Positions 40,382-48,171 of a stretch of 64,000 nt of DNA are shown here, piece after piece; positions within the stretch are counted from its first letter, which is position 1; every line of letters begins with the position of its first letter. A program made the translations under genes and the position numbers. The stretch comes from Anaerolineales bacterium (GTDB lineage Bacteria > Chloroflexota > Anaerolineae > Anaerolineales > Villigracilaceae). Below the pieces are notes generated by a model that was not told where the DNA came from, searched no databases, and worked only from the letters and a program-made list of their open reading frames with translations. The stretch lies in NCBI GenBank assembly GCA_030583885.1, contig CP129480.1:3970714-4034713 (forward strand). The letters are read 5' to 3'.

Positions 40382-41530
40382 TCACTCGAACCTGAACTCC
40401 AGAATTAGTTCCATCACCAGTTCCTGTTCGCTTCCAGTCAAAGCATTGTGAAAAGGCAGGCGCACCAATTGATCCGAGATTCTTTCCGTCACAGGACAAT
40501 CCCCCGTTTTTCCGCCAAAGGACTGTCCCATATCAGAGAGATGAAGCGGAAGATAATGGAAAACACTGTAAATTCCGCGCTCGCGCAAATACGCGATGAA
40601 CTTCTGGCGCACGTCAAGGCTGGGCATCAGCAAATAAAACATGTGATACGCCTGTTCGCATCCTTCAGGGATGATCGGCAGGCGAACATCATGCAAGTTG
40701 GCCCACTCTTTCAGCCCCGCATGATACATGTCCCACACGTGCTTGCGGTGGGATTGGATACGCTCGCGTTCTTCAAACTGGGCCAACAAGAACGCGGCAA
40801 GCATGTCGGAAGGAAGGTAGGAGGAACCGATGTCCACCCAGGTGTATTTGTCGACCTGTCCGCGGAAGAAGCGCGAGCGATTCGTCCCCTTTTCACGGAT
40901 GATCTCGGCACGATCCGCCAGTTCCGAATCATTGATCAATAATGCGCCGCCCTCTCCGCATGAAAAATTTTTCGTTTCATGAAAAGATTGCGTTGTCATC
41001 GAACCAAATGTGCCAAGGTATTTCCCCTTGTATTTTCCGAACAAGCCGTGCGCATTGTCTTCCACCACATGGAGATTGCGGCGGGCTGCGATCTCCATAA
41101 TCGAATCCATTTCACAACCGACGCCTGCATAATGCACAGGAACGATTGCCTTCGTCCGAGGGGTAATGGCATCCTCCAGTTTGGATTCATCCAAATTCAG
41201 GGTATCAGGCCGGACGTCCAGAAAGAGCGGAGTCGCGCCCCTCAGCACAAAGGCATTCACGGTCGAAACAAAAGTAAAGTCTGGAATGATGACTTCATCG
41301 CCGGGTTGAATATCCAGCAGGATGGCGGACATCTCCAATGCGTGCGTACATGAAGTGGTGAGTAACGCCTTCCTGACACCCAGCTCGTTCTCCAGAAAAG
41401 CGTGGCATTTTTTGGAGAACGGTCCATCACCGGATAAGTGACCAGCGGCAACAGCCTGCCGGATATATTCAAGTTCATTCCCCACAGGAACAGGACGATT
41501 GAAATCTACGCGGATGTCGGGTGTTTTCAT
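40382..41530 (-). CDS. wecE: dTDP-4-amino-4,6-dideoxygalactose transaminase (WecE/RffA-type)
   Basis: PLP-dependent DegT/DnrJ aminotransferase making a 4-amino-4,6-dideoxyhexose. Agreement with E. coli WecE runs through SCTHALEMSAILLDIQPGDE, VPVHYAGVGCEMDSIM, the PLP lysine in SFHETKNFSCGEGG, and KGTNRSRFFRGQVDKYTW. 382 aa. I start at the ATG ending at 41530, which overlaps the methyltransferase stop (ATGA). No rmlA or rmlB is in the window, so the dTDP-sugar precursor comes from elsewhere. Product specificity is inferred. Confidence 0.9.
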   Translation of the reverse strand: MKTPDIRVDFNRPVPVGNELEYIRQAVAAGHLSGDGPFSKKCHAFLENELGVRKALLTTSCTHALEMSAILLDIQPGDEVIIPDFTFVSTVNAFVLRGATPLFLDVRPDTLNLDESKLEDAITPRTKAIVPVHYAGVGCEMDSIMEIAARRNLHVVEDNAHGLFGKYKGKYLGTFGSMTTQSFHETKNFSCGEGGALLINDSELADRAEIIREKGTNRSRFFRGQVDKYTWVDIGSSYLPSDMLAAFLLAQFEERERIQSHRKHVWDMYHAGLKEWANLHDVRLPIIPEGCEQAYHMFYLLMPSLDVRQKFIAYLRERGIYSVFHYLPLHLSDMGQSFGGKTGDCPVTERISDQLVRLPFHNALTGSEQELVMELILEFRFE

Positions 41531-42150
41531 TTGCGGATTATGATGGTGAAATCGTACAAATCGTAATCGTGAAGCAACGCCACATTGCGTGAGAAATTGC
41601 GTTTGCAATGGTCAAAAAAGAAGCATGGATCAGCATAATACAGATCCGGACGCATTCTATCCGCATCGGAATATTTGGTAAGCATATTAAAGGCCATGCC
41701 TTTCGCCGAATGTATATTCATTTGCCCAAGGGATTCGATGACAATTTGCGTCCAGGCATCAGGGCTGGCATCCAGTTTCATGTTGAAAGTACCGCTCACA
41801 ACAGCGTAGTCCAGCACAGGGACTTCCTCGATCCTGCTCGTGAACATACAATGTGGGTTGTCGGGATGCAGGCTGCGTCCTTTTGATATCATTGACTCTG
41901 CGATATCGTAGCCGACATAATGCAGATCATGACCCAGTCCCAGCAAATAATCATACATCCCGCCATAACCGCTCCCGTAATCCAACAGGGAGTATTGAAC
42001 GCTCGGATCGATTACTTTGATCAGTTGCTGGAAACGGGCTTCCTGGGATTCGGTCGAATTATAGTCCACGCCGCGGTGGGTTGCACCGTGCAATTTCAAT
42101 TTTTCTGTAAAATAACTTTTAACCTTGTTCAATTCAAAAGACTTGGACAT
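41527..42150 (-). CDS. SAM-dependent methyltransferase (class I) of the glycan operon
   Basis: 207 aa Rossmann methyltransferase. SAM motif I is LLDYGSGYGGMYDYL near residue 56 and motif II follows (VGYDIAESMI). The N-terminus of about 45 residues is helical. It is flanked by WbqC and WecE with an ATGA overlap to the latter. It therefore probably methylates an amino-sugar or sugar precursor, which cannot be confirmed here. Confidence 0.83.
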   Translation of the reverse strand: MSKSFELNKVKSYFTEKLKLHGATHRGVDYNSTESQEARFQQLIKVIDPSVQYSLLDYGSGYGGMYDYLLGLGHDLHYVGYDIAESMISKGRSLHPDNPHCMFTSRIEEVPVLDYAVVSGTFNMKLDASPDAWTQIVIESLGQMNIHSAKGMAFNMLTKYSDADRMRPDLYYADPCFFFDHCKRNFSRNVALLHDYDLYDFTIIIRK

Positions 42151-42160
42151 CGTTTCCTTT

Positions 42161-42853
42161 TCAAAGCGGATTCATATAGCGCCCGGCTTCATTTCCCACC
42201 ATGAACAGCAAATCAAGGATTGTAACGTAGGGGTCGAAAGGCGGATGGAGCTGGGGATAATCCGGGTAATTATATTCCATAAATTCGAGGGTAATGCCCG
42301 CCTCGTCAAATTTTGGCTTTTCGACATAATCACGCGCGGAGGGCCCGCTGATATAGTGCGTGGCTCCCACCTGTTTCAATATCTGTATCAAGCGGTTTGT
42401 TTTTTGGCCGTCAACCCCTGAGATTTCAGAAGAACGCATAAAGCGTGTATGGGAGAACCCGATCAAGCGTGCAATTTCAATCGTCAGCCAGATGGTGAAA
42501 TCAGCCAGATGTTCATCGCGGCGCTCGAAGACAGATTCGAGCCAGGGGACGTAGGATGCGAAACGGGGTGTCTTGACATAGGCAAAGGTCAATGCCTTAA
42601 GATGATTCTTCGCCCAGGGCTTTGACCAGTCAATCCGCACATCCTTGATCGGCGTTCCGTCTGTCACGCCCTTGCTGTGTACTGGAATGGTCAGCCATTG
42701 TTTACCTTGAGCCGTTTTGATCTGGTTACGGTTGCGCCAGCCATGTTTATCATATTGAACATCATCATAAAAAATAAAAAGGTCGGCGCGGCGAATCTGA
42801 TCGAAATAGCCGCGCCAGGGAATATAGGAAGGCTGCAGGATGACAACATTCAT
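42161..42853 (-). CDS. WbqC-family protein
   Basis: 230 aa. Starts with the WbqC signature ILQPSYIPWRGYFDQIRRAD and continues YDDVQYDKHGWRNRNQIK and ISGPSARDYV. WbqC proteins occur in O-antigen and exopolysaccharide loci and are thought to act on amino-sugar donors, sometimes as acyl or glycine transferases; no reaction is established. The stop-start overlap with the upstream GT2 gene (4 bp) shows tight coupling. Confidence 0.9.
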   Translation of the reverse strand: MNVVILQPSYIPWRGYFDQIRRADLFIFYDDVQYDKHGWRNRNQIKTAQGKQWLTIPVHSKGVTDGTPIKDVRIDWSKPWAKNHLKALTFAYVKTPRFASYVPWLESVFERRDEHLADFTIWLTIEIARLIGFSHTRFMRSSEISGVDGQKTNRLIQILKQVGATHYISGPSARDYVEKPKFDEAGITLEFMEYNYPDYPQLHPPFDPYVTILDLLFMVGNEAGRYMNPL

Positions 42854-43770
42854 TGCCCGCTTCCTATGAATGTATCAACGACATACGGCGGTCTGTCCAT
42901 GCTGCGGTCGAAAATCCGCGCCAGGTATTCGCCAAAGATACCCAGGGTAAACAACTGTGCACCGCTGAAAAGCGAAATGATCGAGGCCAGGAACGGGAAG
43001 CCCGGCAAACTCCCGTGAATAAAATAGACCCCCAATACGTAGATAAAAACACCAACACCAAACACGGTCATGATAAAACCGACCCAGCTTGCCAGGCGCA
43101 ACGGCAACGTGCTATACCCCGTCAGGATAAGCATTGTCGCACGAACCAGCGCAAAAAAGTCATAATTTGAAGTTTCCGCCGGGGGGATATCCACATAGAT
43201 GGACGTGAACCGTATCGTTCCCCATGAAAGCAGGACATCCAGGGTCATCGAAGGGCTTTGGAAATTCGCAAATGAATCCCTCAATTTTGTGCGAAACATG
43301 CGAAACGCGGAAATATTACGCACCGAGGGCACGCCCATTACACGCGCAAGCAAACGCTTGATGTTCGCCGTCAATAAATTTCGCAGAAAGCCTTGCGGCA
43401 GTTTGCGAGGCGCACCATACACAACATCAAACCCCTCATTCAATTCTGCAAGCAATGCCGCGATTTCCTCGGGTGGATGCTGTAAATCCTGATCCATCGT
43501 TACGGCAATCTCATAGCGGGCTGTGCGCACGCCACACAAAGTCGCATTATGCTGACCATAATTGCGCATCAAGTTGACACCCCGCACCCAGGCATGTTCC
43601 TTTACAAGTTTCTCAATGACCGCCCAGCTTTTATCGGGGCTGCCGTCATTGACAAGCAGGACTTCATATGAATCTGCGATCTCTGGCAAAGTCCTTCCCA
43701 AACGCTCAACGAGCACTGGAATGGTCTGACTGCCGCCATATACCGGGATAACGACTGAAATATTTGGCAT
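42850..43770 (-). CDS. GT2 glycosyltransferase with C-terminal membrane segments
   Basis: 306 aa. GT-A domain (SVVIPVYGGSQTIP, NDGSPDKSW, MDQDLQHPPEE) followed by two membrane helices in the last 90 residues, as in polyprenyl-phosphate glycosyltransferases. First gene of the glycan run, 17 bp downstream of glpD on the same strand, so it may be read from the glycerol operon promoter or from an unseen one. A second enzyme of the same type closes the operon, suggesting two different lipid-linked sugars. Confidence 0.9.
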   Translation of the reverse strand: MPNISVVIPVYGGSQTIPVLVERLGRTLPEIADSYEVLLVNDGSPDKSWAVIEKLVKEHAWVRGVNLMRNYGQHNATLCGVRTARYEIAVTMDQDLQHPPEEIAALLAELNEGFDVVYGAPRKLPQGFLRNLLTANIKRLLARVMGVPSVRNISAFRMFRTKLRDSFANFQSPSMTLDVLLSWGTIRFTSIYVDIPPAETSNYDFFALVRATMLILTGYSTLPLRLASWVGFIMTVFGVGVFIYVLGVYFIHGSLPGFPFLASIISLFSGAQLFTLGIFGEYLARIFDRSMDRPPYVVDTFIGSGQ

Positions 43771-43787
43771 GGGAAATTATACCTGCC

Positions 43788-45479
43788 TCACAATTGGACC
43801 CCGTGCCTGTCAGCCAGCAAACGACGCGCGCGCGCCACCTCGGCATTTTTCTGTTCCCTGCTCCACCCAAGGGATTCGCCCATACCATCCGCAAGTTCAT
43901 CCACGGATTCCTTTGTCAACTGGCCCAGCATCGCAAGCATGGTACGCCGCAGGAAAATGTCATCGAGGTGTACGGCTTTTTCATACTGTGCAAGGAACAT
44001 GATCTCCCGCCGGGTGTAATCCGGCAGGGATTTGAGCGGCACATCCATCGCCCGTTTGATAAAGCTCGCGACCGCTTCCGTGCGTGTGCCATAACGGTCG
44101 AACAATACTTCGAGGCGATCCCTGCTCAAGCCGGTCCATGCAGCAAGACCTTCAATATGCTTCCTGCGCTCTTCCTCGCCTTGCGGATACCCACGCCCGC
44201 CGCCGATGGGAAGATCGCGCGTATCCTTTTGACGCGTTTGTCCAAGGTACGCCAGTGTCTTATCCGTCACCTGCTCGGCAAAGGCACGGAAGGACGTCCA
44301 CTTGCCGCCCACGAGAGAGTAAACGGGGAAGTCCAAATCTGTCCAATCCCCGCTCAACACTTCGATATGATGGTCGCGACTGACCTGCCCCGTGGTCTTT
44401 GCACCGCTACTGGGCAATGGACGCACGCCGGTAAAGCGGAACACAACCTGTTCCCGCGTCACTTTGATGGACGGGAACACGCGCTCGATCATGCCGATGA
44501 AATAATCCACCTCTTCATCCGTACAGCGTGCCTCATCAGGATTCTCGATCTTGATATCCGATGTGCCGACCAGCACACGGTCATATAACGGGAAGATGAG
44601 TACAATGCGCCCATCCCTGTTTTCAAAGAAAAATTCATTATCACCGATCGCAACGCGCAGTTCAGGATGATCCAAAACAAGATGCGAGCCTTTCGTGCCA
44701 CCAATATACCGCGTGGACAAACCCAGATTGTGATTGGCAAAATCGATCCATGGACCCGCGGCGTTGATGACCAGCTTCGGCCGCACTTCATAGGTTTCAT
44801 CGCTCAACTCATCGCGCAGAATGACCGCATCCTTCTCACCCTTGACCATGCTCACGTAATTCAAAGCACGCGCATTAGGATTGTCCACTTCGGCATCCAG
44901 TAAAATTTCAAGTGCAAGCCGTTCAGGGTTCGAGATCAAGCCGTCGTAATAGGTGGCGGTATTAACCACCCGTGGATGGAGTTTATTCCATAATTTCAGC
45001 GAAGAGGCGCGCGACAAAAACCGATGGCGCGGAACCGTGCGGTTTTTCCCCGTATAGGCATCGTACATGATCAAACCAAGTTTAATAATGATGGAACCGC
45101 GTTCGGAGGGTTTATCCAGCAAGCCAAAAAACTTGAGCGGCGCATTGAGAATGCCGGAAAAATACTTGAAGACCGGGATCGTCGTCGGCAGCGGACTGAC
45201 CATATGCGGTGCATTCCGGATCATTCGATTGCGTTCCTGCACCGCTTCACGCACCAAGCGGAACTCGCCATTCTCCAAATAGCGGATTCCCCCATGAGCC
45301 ATATGCGAGGAGGCCGCGCTCGCGCCCGAACAAAAATCGGCGCGGTCAATCATCAGCACATCCACGCCATTGAGCGCCAGGTCACGGAATGTGCCGATGC
45401 CATTAATTCCCGCACCAACAATCAGAACAGAAATATCAGAGTTGTTTTTTATCGAATTGAAAATCTCGTTACGGTTCAT
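43788..45479 (-). CDS. glpD: Glycerol-3-phosphate dehydrogenase (FAD, GlpD/GlpA type)
   Basis: Oxidises glycerol 3-phosphate to dihydroxyacetone phosphate at the membrane and feeds electrons to quinones. FAD motif VGAGINGIGTFRDLA near residue 22, then SSHMAHGGIRYLENGEF, VLIFPLYDRVLVGTSD, and a C-terminal DAO_C helical domain with GGKWTSFRAFAEQ. 563 aa. AAAGGG lies 6 nt before the ATG ending at 45479; an ATG 3 nt upstream is equally good. Downstream of glpK by 56 bp. Confidence 0.94.
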   Translation of the reverse strand: MNRNEIFNSIKNNSDISVLIVGAGINGIGTFRDLALNGVDVLMIDRADFCSGASAASSHMAHGGIRYLENGEFRLVREAVQERNRMIRNAPHMVSPLPTTIPVFKYFSGILNAPLKFFGLLDKPSERGSIIIKLGLIMYDAYTGKNRTVPRHRFLSRASSLKLWNKLHPRVVNTATYYDGLISNPERLALEILLDAEVDNPNARALNYVSMVKGEKDAVILRDELSDETYEVRPKLVINAAGPWIDFANHNLGLSTRYIGGTKGSHLVLDHPELRVAIGDNEFFFENRDGRIVLIFPLYDRVLVGTSDIKIENPDEARCTDEEVDYFIGMIERVFPSIKVTREQVVFRFTGVRPLPSSGAKTTGQVSRDHHIEVLSGDWTDLDFPVYSLVGGKWTSFRAFAEQVTDKTLAYLGQTRQKDTRDLPIGGGRGYPQGEEERRKHIEGLAAWTGLSRDRLEVLFDRYGTRTEAVASFIKRAMDVPLKSLPDYTRREIMFLAQYEKAVHLDDIFLRRTMLAMLGQLTKESVDELADGMGESLGWSREQKNAEVARARRLLADRHGVQL

Positions 45480-45535
45480 CATCAGCCCTTTCACAAAGCC
45501 GCATTTATTTTACGCCCGTTTCATGTTTCACACCT

Positions 45536-47041
45536 TTAGTCAACCCAATCGAACGTACGCCTGACCGCCTTCTTCCAGCCCGCATAAAGCGACTTGCGGG
45601 CTTTCGCATTCATGTCCGGCATCCATTCCTTATCACGCCCCCAGTTGGCTTTTAACTCGTCAAGGTTTTCCCAAAAACCAACTGCCAGCCCCGCCGCGTA
45701 TGCCGCGCCGAGTGCGGTTGTTTCAGCAACCTGCGGGCGCACTACAGGCACATTTAAAATATCAGACTGGAACTGCATCAGCAATTCGTTGAAGACCATG
45801 CCGCCATCCACCTTTAATGAGCGGAGCCGCACACCGGAATCCTTTTCCATGGCATCCAATACTTCGCGGGTCTGATACGCAGTTGCCTCCAGCGCCGCCC
45901 GCGCGATATGCCCCTTGTTGACGTAGCGCGTCATCCCAACGATCACACCGCGCGCGTCAGATTTCCAATACGGCGCATACAGGCCGGAAAATGCCGGGAC
46001 AAAATATATCCCGCCGTTATCTTCGACTGACTTTGCCAGCGCCTCCACCTCCGCTGACGATTGGATCAGCCCCAGATTGTCCCTCAGCCACTGAATCAAT
46101 GCGCCCGTAATCGCAATGGACCCCTCCAACGCATACACGGCCTTCCTGCTCCCGATTTTGTATCCGAGGGTGGTCAACAGGCCTGCCCTGCTTCGCACAG
46201 GTTTCTCGCCTGTGTTCATTAACATAAAACAGCCTGTGCCGTATGTATTCTTCGCTTCGCCCGCTTTGAAACAGGTCTGACCAAACAATGCCGCCTGCTG
46301 GTCCCCAAGATCGCCCGCGACGAGGATGCCCCGCAGGGGAGATTGACCCGCCTCCTTTACGGAACCATACACCTCGGAAGATGATTTTATGCTTGGCAAC
46401 ATCGCGCGCGGGATGCCCATCACCTTCAAAATCCCGGGATCCCAATCCAGCGTCTTGAGATTCATCAGCATCGTACGGGAGGCGTTGGTGACATCGGTGA
46501 CATGCTCGCCTGTCAGATTCCAAATCAGCCATGCATCAATATTGCCAAACAGCAGATCCCCCTTTTTCGCTTTTGCCTGCGCACCTTTGACATTATCCAA
46601 AATCCATTTGATCTTGGGGCCTGAAAAATAAGTGGCCAGAGGCAGCCCGGTCTTTCTTCTAAACCTGTTCTGTCCACCCTGCTTTGCAAGTTTGGCGCAA
46701 ATTACATCTGTTCGTGTATCCTGCCAGACAATGGCATTGTAAACAGGCTTGCCCGTCTTCTTATCCCACACCACTGTCGTCTCACGTTGGTTCGTCACAC
46801 CGATTGCTGTGATCTGTTCATGGGTGACCCCATACCGATCACTTGCCTTCTGCAGGGCACCGCGCATTACCTCCTGGGTACGCTCCCAAATCTCCAATGG
46901 ATCATGCTCCACCCAGCCTGGTTTCGGGTACATCTGCTGATGTTCCTTCTGCTCAACAGCAACGATATTCCCGCCATGATCGAAAATAATAAAACGCGTG
47001 CTGGTCGTACCCTGGTCAATTGCAGCAACATAGTTGGACAT
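45536..47041 (-). CDS. glpK: Glycerol kinase
   Basis: FGGY-family kinase producing glycerol 3-phosphate. Phosphate-1 motif AIDQGTTSTR at 6-15, GVTNQRET, YNAIVWQDTRT, and the family signature with KVDGGMVFNELLMQFQSD. 501 aa. GAGGTG lies 4 nt before the ATG ending at 47041; the longer frame runs into the glpF terminator palindrome. It sits between a MIP channel and glpD: uptake, phosphorylation, oxidation. Confidence 0.97.
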   Translation of the reverse strand: MSNYVAAIDQGTTSTRFIIFDHGGNIVAVEQKEHQQMYPKPGWVEHDPLEIWERTQEVMRGALQKASDRYGVTHEQITAIGVTNQRETTVVWDKKTGKPVYNAIVWQDTRTDVICAKLAKQGGQNRFRRKTGLPLATYFSGPKIKWILDNVKGAQAKAKKGDLLFGNIDAWLIWNLTGEHVTDVTNASRTMLMNLKTLDWDPGILKVMGIPRAMLPSIKSSSEVYGSVKEAGQSPLRGILVAGDLGDQQAALFGQTCFKAGEAKNTYGTGCFMLMNTGEKPVRSRAGLLTTLGYKIGSRKAVYALEGSIAITGALIQWLRDNLGLIQSSAEVEALAKSVEDNGGIYFVPAFSGLYAPYWKSDARGVIVGMTRYVNKGHIARAALEATAYQTREVLDAMEKDSGVRLRSLKVDGGMVFNELLMQFQSDILNVPVVRPQVAETTALGAAYAAGLAVGFWENLDELKANWGRDKEWMPDMNAKARKSLYAGWKKAVRRTFDWVD

Positions 47042-47073
47042 CTTCACCTCACAGGTTAATTGTAAAACAAAAA

Positions 47074-47095
47074 GTCCCCGTCTGCAGACGGGGAC
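47074..47095 (-). terminator. Terminator between the aquaporin gene and glpK
   Basis: Perfect 22-nt palindrome of 11-bp arms, GTCCCCGTCTG and CAGACGGGGAC, followed on the minus strand by TTTTTGTTTTAC. It would cut glpK/glpD expression relative to the channel gene. Confidence 0.85.
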
Positions 47096-47115
47096 ATGAC
47101 TTTCGTCGTTGCGGG

Positions 47116-47889
47116 TCACTTTCTGGCTGTTTTCACAGCTTTCGTCGTCTTGCGCGCAATGGGTTTGCGGACCGCCTTCACGGGAACCTTCTCCACAGCG
47201 GACGCGGGGTGTTCCACTTCATCTTCTTCATCCATCCCATTGAAGAAATTGAACGCCATCACTGCCAGAGTTGCGCCGATCAACGGACCGAACAAATAAA
47301 TGACATAGGTGTACACATTTGCCAAATTCGGCCCGGCAAAAATGGCGGGACCAAACGTCCGCGCAGGGTTGAGCGATGCACCCGTCAGCGCACTGCCCGC
47401 AAGGATCGAGAAGGCGAACGTCGTACCAATTGCCCATCCTGCCATATCCCCGCCCCTGCCCGCCACAGCTGTCTGTAAAATTGTATTTACAAGGAAGAAT
47501 GTAAGAACGATCTCGATCACCATTGCCCAGATGGGCTGGGATTCCGTCAGCACGCCAACGGTCGCTGCGGGGTTGAGTGAACCGCCCACCGGGGTTACCG
47601 CATAATGTAGCAAAGCCGCCGCAGCCGCCGCGCCTGCAAATTGCGCCACCCAATAGACAACCGTCTGTAACCACTTGACCGTGCCGTTTAGCGCCAACCC
47701 GAACGTCACCGCCGGGTTGAGGTGTGCGCCGGAAATATGTCCATAAGAATAGGTAAAGACCGCCAGCGTAAAGCCGCACGCAAGGGCAACACCCACAATC
47801 CCAGCGCCAACCACAGCCGCGCCAGCACCAATGAACACGATCGCGAAGGTGCCGATGAATTCGACCAGAAACGTTTTTGAATTAAACAT
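47116..47889 (-). CDS. MIP channel (aquaporin subtype) of the glycerol locus
   Basis: 257 aa, six membrane segments and two NPA half-helices: GAHLNPAVTFG and ASLNPARTFGP. A third NPA occurs in GGSLNPAATVGV. The residue after the second NPAR is Thr rather than the Asp (NPARD) usual in glycerol facilitators, so by sequence it looks like an aquaporin. Position before glpK and glpD argues for glycerol uptake. The C-terminal tail is Lys/Arg/Thr-rich (VRKPIARKTTKAVKTARK). Start at the ATG ending at 47889, after GGAG. Confidence 0.9.
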   Translation of the reverse strand: MFNSKTFLVEFIGTFAIVFIGAGAAVVGAGIVGVALACGFTLAVFTYSYGHISGAHLNPAVTFGLALNGTVKWLQTVVYWVAQFAGAAAAAALLHYAVTPVGGSLNPAATVGVLTESQPIWAMVIEIVLTFFLVNTILQTAVAGRGGDMAGWAIGTTFAFSILAGSALTGASLNPARTFGPAIFAGPNLANVYTYVIYLFGPLIGATLAVMAFNFFNGMDEEDEVEHPASAVEKVPVKAVRKPIARKTTKAVKTARK

Positions 47890-47904
47890 GACCACTCCAG
47901 GATG

Positions 47905-47972
47905 TAATTTGATACAGAATATAACCCTCTAACTCTCGATACGATACGATGCATAAATTCCTAATTTGATAC
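47905..47972. repeat. 11-bp direct repeat upstream of the channel gene
   Basis: TAATTTGATAC at 47905-47915 and again at 47962-47972, 57 bp apart, bracketing the likely promoter of the glycerol operon. Between them lies CGATACGATACGATGC. Possible regulator half-sites. Confidence 0.45.
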
Positions 47973-48083
47973 GCAGATTTCACCGATGATGCAGATTTGA
48001 AATTTTCAAGAGAAAAACCGACAAAAATCTGCACCCTCTGCGGATAAGATCGAAACGAATGCCATTGCCGATAAAGTCTAACG

Positions 48084-48124
48084 AAACAAGCGGCTATCTA
48101 TTTTTATCAGATAGCTGCTTGTTT
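48084..48124. terminator. Long hairpin downstream of katG
   Basis: AAACAAGCGGCTATCT and AGATAGCTGCTTGTTT form a 16-bp stem with one G-U pair and a 9-nt loop. No clear T-run follows on the minus strand, so it may stabilise the katG 3' end rather than be a classic terminator. Confidence 0.55.
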
Positions 48125-48171
48125 GTAATGCCTCATGCTATTCTGGCGTAATCACCCGTTCCTTCACTTGC

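Larger units (their letters stand above)
47890..48171. other. 282-bp intergenic region without a gene
   Basis: Holds the 11-bp direct repeat, degenerate GCAGATTT units (47972-48045, some in inverted orientation), and the long hairpin at 48084-48124. I see no convincing coding frame and no RNA gene. Confidence 0.6.

Noticed and set aside
43764..44588. A 274-codon plus-strand frame opposite glpD
   Set aside because: Antisense to a complete glpD; no family resemblance.
47972..48045. Repeated GCAGATTT units as a possible CRISPR array
   Set aside because: Units are short, degenerate, in both orientations and not evenly spaced; no cas gene is in the window.
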